From CAYGZT01 sp964354445 (GTDB lineage Bacteria; Patescibacteriota; Minisyncoccia; UBA6257; JAGOQP01): a stretch of 12,334 nt of DNA. The stretch covers positions 1-12,334 of the forward strand of contig CAYGZT010000034.1 in NCBI GenBank assembly GCA_964354445.1, in the 5' to 3' direction. Below are positions 1-3,714 of this stretch, piece by piece. The notes under the pieces were generated by a model that worked only from the letters and a program-made list of their open reading frames with translations, was not told the DNA's origin and made no database searches. Numbering within the stretch: position 1 is the stretch's first letter; every line of letters begins with the position of its first letter. The translations under genes were made by a program, and so were the position numbers.

Positions 1-40
1 GTTCTAACATCCTTCACCAGGGGACCCACGGTTTTAGACG
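1..40 (+). repeat. Dispersed intergenic element, copy A
   Basis: Bases 1-29 match copy B (1113-1141) without a mismatch (GTTCTAACATCCTTCACCAG, then GGGACCCAC). The second half is shortened by about 4 bp, so the second GTTCTAA-like heptamer reads GTTTTAG at 31-37. The copy may extend left of the window. It starts 108 bp upstream of the pilin ATG. I do not recognise the family, and the function is unknown. Confidence 0.75.
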
Positions 41-71
41 CGCCCAACAATGAGAGCGGGTATTTTTAAGG

Positions 72-94
72 AATCGCCTCCACGGCGATTTTTT
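72..94 (+). terminator. Intrinsic terminator upstream of the pilin gene
   Basis: A perfect 7-bp stem, AATCGCC (72-78) with GGCGATT (84-90), closes a TCCAC loop and runs into six T (89-94). It would end transcription coming from left of the window. The T run touches the extended -10 of the pilin promoter, so the -35 position for that gene falls inside this hairpin. Confidence 0.75.
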
Positions 95-102
95 GATAGA
101 AT
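94..102 (+). promoter_or_regulatory. Extended -10 promoter for the pilin gene, predicted leaderless
   Basis: TGA-TAGAAT (94-102) is an extended -10 box (TGn plus hexamer at 97-102). Six bases separate it from the ATG at 109, so a start site about 7 nt downstream would fall on the A of the start codon. No SD and no convincing -35 are seen. The 59-aa gene at 1225 has the same box at the same spacing. Confidence 0.6.
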
Positions 103-108
103 AAATCT

Positions 109-426
109 ATGGATAAAAAGATGCTTGTTGTAATCGGATTGATAGTTGTTTTTTTATTATTGAATGTTATACCAAGCGCGCTTGCTGTCGCAAACTATAA
201 TGTTCAAAAAATTACTTCATTTCAGTGGATATACACTATCATCTTTTTTGTTGCACTGATTTTTATTCTTTTAGCCGCCTTTAATTTTCTTACTGGCAGG
301 GGTAATGAAAAAAAGATAAGAACCGCTAAAAAACAATTAAGATGTGGAGTTATTGGAATTGTGATTTTCGTTGCCTTATATTTTGCTCTGAGAATTTTCC
401 TCGAACTAAATCCCTATTACCGTTAG
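109..426 (+). CDS. T4SS-type pilin-like small membrane protein
   Basis: This 105-aa protein has the layout of the T4SS/VirB2-like pilins common in CPR genomes. A signal peptide-like segment (residues 5-26) ends in SALA, a plausible signal-peptidase site after A26. A second hydrophobic helix covers about 38-62. A charged turn with GRGNEKKIRTAKKQL (63-77) leads to a third helix at about 80-98. The FLTGRGNEKK...GVIGI arrangement, a basic cytoplasmic loop between two helices, is the family hallmark. Such proteins are exported to the membrane and proposed to form pseudopili or secretion channels; the role here is inferred. No secretion ATPase or other T4SS gene lies in the window, so the gene stands alone. 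It is AT-rich and preceded by a terminator and a leaderless promoter. Any other three-helix membrane protein would be the alternative. Confidence 0.72.
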   Translation: MDKKMLVVIGLIVVFLLLNVIPSALAVANYNVQKITSFQWIYTIIFFVALIFILLAAFNFLTGRGNEKKIRTAKKQLRCGVIGIVIFVALYFALRIFLELNPYYR

Positions 427-464
427 CACCAAGAAGATCCTAGTTAGATAGTTATTTCAGAAAG

Positions 465-490
465 GTTCTCACATCGTACCAGGCAGCCAG
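465..490 (+). repeat. Decayed copy of the dispersed element
   Basis: GTTCTCACATCGTACCAGG, followed by CAGCCAGCAG, resembles copy B with an internal deletion: GTTCTAACATCCTTCACCAGG at the start and CCAGCAG at the end. It starts 112 bp upstream of the SRPBCC-gene ATG, the same distance as copy B to its gene. The match is imperfect, so the call is tentative. Confidence 0.4.
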
Positions 491-510
491 CAGATTGTTT
501 TTAATGAGAG

Positions 511-516
511 TATAAT
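511..516 (+). promoter_or_regulatory. Candidate -10 box upstream of the SRPBCC gene
   Basis: A perfect TATAAT hexamer lies 60 bp before the ATG at 577. It has no TGn extension and no recognisable -35, so the assignment rests on the hexamer alone. A start near 523 would give a leader of about 54 nt. That leader contains the minimal reading frame ATG-CCA-AAT-TAA at 562-573. Confidence 0.35.
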
Positions 517-576
517 AAATCTGTAATAAATAAAAACCCGGCCTTTTTAAGGTTATACAAAATGCCAAATTAAGAA

Positions 577-1032
577 ATGATCACAATAAAAAATTCAATA
601 GAAATAAAGGCAACACAAGAAAAAATATTTGACGGCTTGGTCAAGGTACTTTCTTCTCAAGAATATTATAAGAAATGGCATAAAGACCACGTAAAATGCC
701 AATGGCTTAAAGGAAAACCGTTTGAGAAGGGATCGATGCTATATATTGAAGAATATTTGCATGGAAAATTGCATAAAATAAAATTGTTAAGCACCAAATT
801 GGAACCGTACAGAAAAGTTGAATATAAGCTTTTATTTCCAATGCTTGTTGTTTGTCCTAGTGGTTTGTTTATTATAGAACCAAAGAAAGAAAGTTGTATC
901 TTTACCGCTACGCTTTCGTTCAGATTTGGCTGGTTATTCTTAAAACTTGCAAGGAGTAACGTTGAAGCCGTGAAAAAACACATGGAAAACGAAGGGAAAA
1001 ACCTGAAAGAATTAATAGAAAAAAATCTATAA
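577..1032 (+). CDS. SRPBCC-family (START/Bet v 1-like) protein
   Basis: This 151-aa protein looks like a single-domain SRPBCC ligand-binding protein. It opens with the family's first strand and helix (IKNSIEIKATQEKIFDGLVK). A YYKKWHKDHVKCQWLKG segment and a GSMLYIEEYLHGKLHKIK segment follow, a spacing I associate with SRPBCC proteins of this subtype. It ends in the long amphipathic C-terminal helix that closes the cavity (about 125-151). Length fits a complete domain of roughly 140-155 aa. Members bind hydrophobic ligands or act as cyclases, lipid carriers or stress proteins; the ligand cannot be read from sequence. There is no signal peptide, so it is probably cytosolic. It is AT-rich like its neighbours, has no SD, and sits between copies of the dispersed element. 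Assignment is by pattern only. Confidence 0.7.
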   Translation: MITIKNSIEIKATQEKIFDGLVKVLSSQEYYKKWHKDHVKCQWLKGKPFEKGSMLYIEEYLHGKLHKIKLLSTKLEPYRKVEYKLLFPMLVVCPSGLFIIEPKKESCIFTATLSFRFGWLFLKLARSNVEAVKKHMENEGKNLKELIEKNL

Positions 1033-1036
1033 AAAG

Positions 1037-1058
1037 ATTCCAACATCGTCCCATAGCC
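1037..1058 (+). repeat. Decayed copy of the dispersed element
   Basis: ATTCCAACATCGTCCCATAG resembles the start of the element (GTTCTAACATCCTTCACCAG). It lies 5 bp after the SRPBCC stop codon and 76 bp before copy B in the same orientation. Between the two is an imperfect inverted repeat: GAGAT (1077-1081) and ATCTC (1098-1102) around GGG-TACA-CCC. Confidence 0.4.
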
Positions 1059-1112
1059 CCAGGAGATATAGTGAGCGAGATGGTAGGGTACACCCAAATC
1101 TCCACCAAACAG

Positions 1113-1154
1113 GTTCTAACATCCTTCACCAGGGGACCCACCCACAGTTCTAAA
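1113..1154 (+). repeat. Dispersed intergenic element, copy B
   Basis: This is the fullest copy. It starts GTTCTAACATCCTTCACCAG, continues GGGACCCACC, and ends CACAGTTCTAAA. The heptamer GTTCTAA occurs at 1113 and again at 1147, 34 bp apart, as in copy C. Weak similarity to copy A continues past 1154 into TGTGTCCAGCAG. It starts 112 bp upstream of the 59-aa gene. No conserved RNA hairpin is evident, so a DNA-level role or a relic of a mobile repeat is more likely. Confidence 0.8.
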
Positions 1155-1190
1155 TGTGTCCAGCAGAAGAAGCGCCAGTCCTGGTTTTGT

Positions 1191-1218
1191 TTGAAAATCG
1201 AATAAATATTGATAGAAT
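1191..1218 (+). promoter_or_regulatory. Promoter of the 59-aa gene and CxxC operon, predicted leaderless
   Basis: The -35 is TTGAAA (1191-1196), the spacer 16 bp, and the -10 TAGAAT (1213-1218) carries an upstream TGA extension. The -10 ends 6 bp before the ATG at 1225, so the transcript should begin at or next to the start codon. The context TTTGTTTGAAAA around the -35 recurs in the DHH-gene promoter at 2528-2539. Confidence 0.65.
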
Positions 1219-1224
1219 GTCTAT

Positions 1225-1404
1225 ATGGCAAAAAGAAAAACAGGAGTCGGGAGGTATAGAAAATCGCATTCTCATAAAACCAAGAAGCGATTGGAGATAA
1301 AGCGGCTTATGCTTGAAGCCAAGGCAAACAAAAAAAGCATACCCAAGGCTATTCCACAAGAACCCCACGAGAACAGTTCTCGTGAGATAGTAACTAATAA
1401 ATAA
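1225..1404 (+). CDS. Small basic protein of unknown function (59 aa)
   Basis: I do not recognise this 59-aa reading frame. The N-terminal half is strongly basic (MAKRKTGVGRYRKSHSHKTK, then KRLEIKRL) and helix-forming. The C-terminal half is more polar and mixed in charge, ending EIVTNK. No cysteines, membrane segment or signal peptide are present. The composition suggests binding to RNA or DNA, as in small ribosome-associated proteins, but that is inference from charge only. Three things support it as a real gene: a promoter with its -10 6 bp before the ATG, uninterrupted reading to TAA, and a gap of only 4 nt to the CxxC protein downstream, which implies one transcript and translational coupling. 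Confidence 0.6.
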   Translation: MAKRKTGVGRYRKSHSHKTKKRLEIKRLMLEAKANKKSIPKAIPQEPHENSSREIVTNK

Positions 1405-1408
1405 ACAT

Positions 1409-1915
1409 ATGGGAGATTTTAGAAAAGGCGGTGAGAAGCGTTTCGGTGGACACGGAGGCGGATTTAGTAGACAAGGTGGTGGCCGAGGTGGATTTGGTGG
1501 GGGTAGAGATCGCGGCCCAGCCACTATGCATCAAGCGATTTGCAACCAATGTGGAAAGCCATGTGAGGTGCCTTTTAGACCAACTGGTGATAGGCCAGTG
1601 TATTGCAATGTTTGTTTTGGGAGTAAAAAAGAAACTGGAAATAATAGAGACGGGGGTAGATTCTCGCAAAAGAATTATGACAGCTACAAAACTCCTATCA
1701 AGCCAGATTTTAGAAGCGATATCGGTAAGGGGAGTAGTGATGAATTGAAGAAGCAGTTAGAAATGTTGAATGTAAAAATGGATCGGCTTATTAATGCAGT
1801 AGAAGCTATAGCAAACACCAGACCTTTGGTTGCAGAAGAAAGAGTGAAGGAAGTGGTAAAAACGGCTCCAGTCGTTAAAGCTAAAAAATCGGTTAAAAAA
1901 GTTTCCGAAAAGTAG
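1409..1915 (+). CDS. CxxC-x17-CxxC zinc-binding domain protein
   Basis: This 168-aa protein contains an exact CxxC-x17-CxxC motif: C45, C48, C66 and C69 with 17 residues between the pairs. A further Cys lies at 52, and the core reads GKPCEVPFRPTGDRPVYC. This domain family is abundant in CPR bacteria and some archaea. The four cysteines almost certainly hold a zinc ion. The first 38 residues are Gly/Arg-rich (GGGRGGFGGGRDRG), like RGG nucleic-acid-binding tails. Residues about 108-136 form a predicted coiled coil (SDELKKQLEMLNVKMDRL), and the last 20 residues are Lys-rich. A role in binding RNA or DNA, or in a ribosome- or polymerase-associated complex, is inferred. It follows the 59-aa gene by 4 nt without an SD. 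The molecular function of the family is not known to me. Confidence 0.88.
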   Translation: MGDFRKGGEKRFGGHGGGFSRQGGGRGGFGGGRDRGPATMHQAICNQCGKPCEVPFRPTGDRPVYCNVCFGSKKETGNNRDGGRFSQKNYDSYKTPIKPDFRSDIGKGSSDELKKQLEMLNVKMDRLINAVEAIANTRPLVAEERVKEVVKTAPVVKAKKSVKKVSEK

Positions 1916-1931
1916 GGAGATAAAAACTAGC

Positions 1932-1979
1932 AGAGGAGATTACTTGACCGGGCCAAACAATCAAAAAATCACCTCCTCT
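1932..1979 (+). other. Long-loop inverted repeat after the CxxC gene
   Basis: AGAGGAG (1932-1938) pairs with CTCCTCT (1973-1979) across a 34-nt loop; adjacent ATT (1939-1941) and AAT (1967-1969) can extend it past a bulge. The 3' arm lies in AATCACCTCCTCT, which shares ATCACCTCCT with the conserved 3' tail of 16S rRNA. The 5' arm is SD-like. It may be an RNA 3'-end structure; there is no T run behind it. Confidence 0.35.
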
Positions 1980-2002
1980 ATCGGCTCTATCCGACGGTGC
2001 CA

Positions 2003-2031
2003 GTAAAAGAACAACCCCTTTGGGGGTTGTT
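2003..2031 (-). terminator. Intrinsic terminator of the zinc-ribbon gene
   Basis: A perfect 9-bp stem, AACAACCCC (2010-2018) and GGGGTTGTT (2023-2031), has a 4-nt loop. On the minus strand it is followed by TTCTTTT (about 2009-2003), so it fits best as terminator of the minus-strand gene ending at 2047. On the + strand the tail is GTGCATTT, a weaker terminator, though the stem could still protect the end of the CxxC operon mRNA. Confidence 0.7.
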
Positions 2032-2046
2032 GTGCATTTGAAGTTA

Positions 2047-2394
2047 TTAGAACCCGCCGAAGCTATTCAGAGTGTTGCTTGCCTGCTGGACCGCATTGCT
2101 CAGCCAGTGCTCGAAGATTATAAGGCTCACCACGAACGAGACTGCGGTGAGGACGGCGACGATGATGCCGACGCGCCGCGCGGGCGCATACGAGCTCCGA
2201 AGGTACTTCATTCCTGGCCAGAGGCCGAGAGGCGGAAGGAGGACGCTTAGGAGATAGAGGCCGACTTGCATGAACCAGGTCGTTGAGGGCGGTTTCTCCC
2301 TGAGATTCTTTCCGCAGTTCGCGCAGAAGTACCACTCGGGAGGGACGGATTGATGACACTGCGGACAGAAGGGTGGTGTCTGCGGAAGGTCCAT
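2047..2394 (-). CDS. Double zinc-ribbon membrane protein
   Basis: The 115-aa product starts with a zinc ribbon: C10-P-Q-C13 and C24-A-N-C27-G, within PPFCPQCHQSVPPEWYFCAN. Two hydrophobic segments follow, at about 43-61 and 74-95, separated by a short basic loop (KYLRSS...ARR). A four-Cys ribbon on an N-terminal cytosolic tail joined to a two-helix membrane anchor is a recurrent design in CPR and other bacteria; the function is unknown. I place the start at 2394 rather than an upstream in-frame ATG at 2418. An extended -10 box lies between the two, and the protein then starts directly before the ribbon. The gene is clearly GC-richer than the + strand genes on its left. It is divergent from the DHH gene and has its own terminator. 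Confidence 0.75.
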   Translation of the reverse strand: MDLPQTPPFCPQCHQSVPPEWYFCANCGKNLREKPPSTTWFMQVGLYLLSVLLPPLGLWPGMKYLRSSYAPARRVGIIVAVLTAVSFVVSLIIFEHWLSNAVQQASNTLNSFGGF

Positions 2395-2401
2395 ATGACC
2401 T

Positions 2402-2429
2402 ATCCTAGCATCGCGCACCGGAAAATCAA
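2402..2429 (-). promoter_or_regulatory. Promoter of the zinc-ribbon gene, near-leaderless
   Basis: Read on the minus strand: TTGATT (2429-2424), 16 bp, then TGC-TAGGAT with the -10 hexamer at 2407-2402. Seven bases separate it from the ATG at 2394. This position rules out translation from the in-frame ATG at 2418, which would lie upstream of the transcript start. Confidence 0.55.
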
Positions 2430-2451
2430 AAGCAGCCCGGTTTGATTCCGG

Positions 2452-2493
2452 CTTCTAACATCCTCGACCGGGGGACTCATCCACAGTTCTAAA
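2452..2493 (+). repeat. Dispersed intergenic element, copy C
   Basis: CTTCTAACATCCTCGACCGG, then GGGACTCATC and CACAGTTCTAAA. It matches copy B over its whole length with a few substitutions and the same 34-bp spacing between the two TTCTAA heptamers. It starts 119 bp upstream of the DHH-gene ATG and lies between divergent promoters. An imperfect hairpin, GCCCGG-TTTGATT-CCGGCT, abuts its left end. Confidence 0.8.
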
Positions 2494-2532
2494 CCAGTAC
2501 GTCATCTGTTCGGATATAGTGTGATTTTTTGT

Positions 2533-2561
2533 TTGAAAAAGCCGCATTGCCATGCTACGAT
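2533..2561 (+). promoter_or_regulatory. Promoter of the DHH gene, near-leaderless
   Basis: TTGAAA (2533-2538), 17 bp, then TACGAT (2556-2561) with a TGC extension. The -10 ends 9 bp before the ATG at 2571, giving a leader of about 0-3 nt. An in-frame ATG at 2529 lies upstream of this promoter and is therefore not the likely start. Confidence 0.65.
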
Positions 2562-2570
2562 TGCGGCGGT

Positions 2571-3590
2571 ATGACCGATGAGTTGAAGCAAGAGGCGCTG
2601 AAAGCACTTGACGTTATCAAGGCATCCGAGAGGGTGCTTTTGCATTGTCATCCCAGCTCCGATGAGGACAGCGTGGGGGGAGCGTTGGCGATGAAATTCG
2701 CGCTCCAGCAACTCGGAAAAGAGGCAACGATTATCAGAGGAGATTCCGCTCTGCCGGAATCGTTCTCGGTACTGCCGGGGATTGAGTCGATCGTTTTCAA
2801 GAGTTTCGGAGAAGTGGACCTTGGCGCGTTTGACCTTTTTATCATTCTTGACAGCGCCGCGCCCAACATGGTGACGCGCCGCGCGCCACTGGACTTTCCG
2901 CCTTCCCTCAAAACCATCAACATCGACCATCATTCGACCAACCCGCGCTTCGGGCAGGTCAACATTGTGGACGGTACATCACCGGCGACGTGCCAGATTC
3001 TTTTTGAACTGTTTGAGCTGTGGGGAGTTACTATCACCTCCGACATTGCTGCGTGTCTCTTTGCGGGAATTTACCGCGACACCGGCGGATTTCAGTACTG
3101 TCAGACATCGCCGCGGACGTTCGAGATCGCCGCGAATCTGGCACGGCAATACCCGTCGTTTTGCAAGCTGTTTTTCGAACTTCTTAACACCAACACGCCC
3201 GGAAGCATGATCATCAGAGGCATTGCGCTAAGTTCCGTTGAAACGTTTTTCGGCGGCAAGGTCGCGGTTGCGTCCGTTTCGCTTGCCGACCTTGAAAAAC
3301 ACAACGCCATCACTGTGAAAAATAATATTGATGTCGTTGCCGAAGAATTGCGGTCGGTGCAGGGATGGGACATTGACGTGGGGATGATCGAACAGGAGAA
3401 AAACATGGTGAAGTTCAGCTTCCGCACGCGCGATGGAGAGCGCTTTGACGTCTCGAAAGTTGCCGTGCTTCTTGGTGGCGGGGGGCATAAGGGTGCCGCT
3501 GGGGCGACTGTGAGGATACCGTTTGAACAGGCAAAGCGGAAGCTTCTCGATGCTCTTGCGGAGGCGTATCCCGAGCTCCAAAACCTCTAA
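2571..3590 (+). CDS. DHH/DHHA1 phosphoesterase, NrnA-like
   Basis: This 339-aa protein is a DHH-superfamily phosphodiesterase of the NrnA/RecJ-like type, which hydrolyses short oligoribonucleotides, pAp or cyclic dinucleotides with two metal ions. Visible motifs, in order: motif I H27-P-S-S-D31-E-D33 (metal-binding Asp pair), motif II ILDSAAPN, motif III D119-H120-H121 followed by STN, motif IV AGIYRDTGGF, and the C-terminal DHHA1 glycine loop GGGGHKGAAG with H306. Motif I reads SSDED where PDGDA is usual, but both aspartates remain. Length fits NrnA (about 310-340 aa). The start at 2571 is chosen because a complete promoter occupies the 42 bases after the in-frame ATG at 2529, so the extra 14 residues would not be on the mRNA. 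Choosing between nanoRNase, pAp phosphatase and c-di-AMP hydrolase needs biochemistry. Confidence 0.9.
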   Translation: MTDELKQEALKALDVIKASERVLLHCHPSSDEDSVGGALAMKFALQQLGKEATIIRGDSALPESFSVLPGIESIVFKSFGEVDLGAFDLFIILDSAAPNMVTRRAPLDFPPSLKTINIDHHSTNPRFGQVNIVDGTSPATCQILFELFELWGVTITSDIAACLFAGIYRDTGGFQYCQTSPRTFEIAANLARQYPSFCKLFFELLNTNTPGSMIIRGIALSSVETFFGGKVAVASVSLADLEKHNAITVKNNIDVVAEELRSVQGWDIDVGMIEQEKNMVKFSFRTRDGERFDVSKVAVLLGGGGHKGAAGATVRIPFEQAKRKLLDALAEAYPELQNL

Positions 3591-3620
3591 AAAAGCTTCA
3601 TTTTTTTTTGCGGTTTTTTG

Positions 3621-3629
3621 TGCTATACT
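3621..3629 (+). promoter_or_regulatory. Extended -10 promoter of gyrB
   Basis: TGC-TATACT (3621-3629) follows a long T tract (3601-3609) that may act like an UP element or end the DHH transcript. No clear -35 is seen. A start near 3636 gives a leader of about 79 nt, unlike the leaderless genes nearby. Confidence 0.6.
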
Positions 3630-3665
3630 GATTCTGTAACAAACTGGCAAAAAGCCGCTTGTTAT

Positions 3666-3711
3666 GCGCCTTTTAGGCGCGCAGGGCGGTATTTTTATGC
3701 CCTCTGTTTTT
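3666..3711 (+). promoter_or_regulatory. Structured gyrB leader, possible attenuator
   Basis: Two hairpins lie in a row: GCGCC-TTTTA-GGCGC (3666-3680), then AGGGC (3683-3687) with GCCCT (3699-3703), followed by CTCTG and TTTTT up to 3711, just before the ATG at 3715. The second hairpin with its U run resembles an intrinsic terminator, so transcription into gyrB may be attenuated. Confidence 0.45.
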
Positions 3712-3714
3712 ATT

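Noticed and set aside
562..573. Upstream minimal ORF (Met-Pro-Asn-stop) controlling the SRPBCC gene
   Set aside because: Three sense codons with no SD in an AT-rich leader are expected by chance; noted only in the promoter entry.
1033..1155. Integron cassette array with attC sites (small same-strand genes separated by repeats)
   Set aside because: The repeat has YYYAAC-like ends but no GTTRRRY core and no long imperfect palindrome, and there is no integrase. The constant distance to starts also fits promoters better.
666..1231. Long minus-strand frames across the SRPBCC gene and copy B
   Set aside because: Overlapping shadow frames with no promoter or family signature; they run through the repeat.
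2437..2457. tRNA T-arm (GGTTTGATTCC-like loop with CCGG stems)
   Set aside because: No matching acceptor, D-arm or anticodon arm lies upstream, and the region holds the promoter of the zinc-ribbon gene.
3590..3609. Intrinsic terminator after the DHH gene formed by the A and T tracts
   Set aside because: The AAAAAAG / CTTCATTTTTTT pairing has no GC-rich stem; the T tract alone is not enough, so no terminator is listed.
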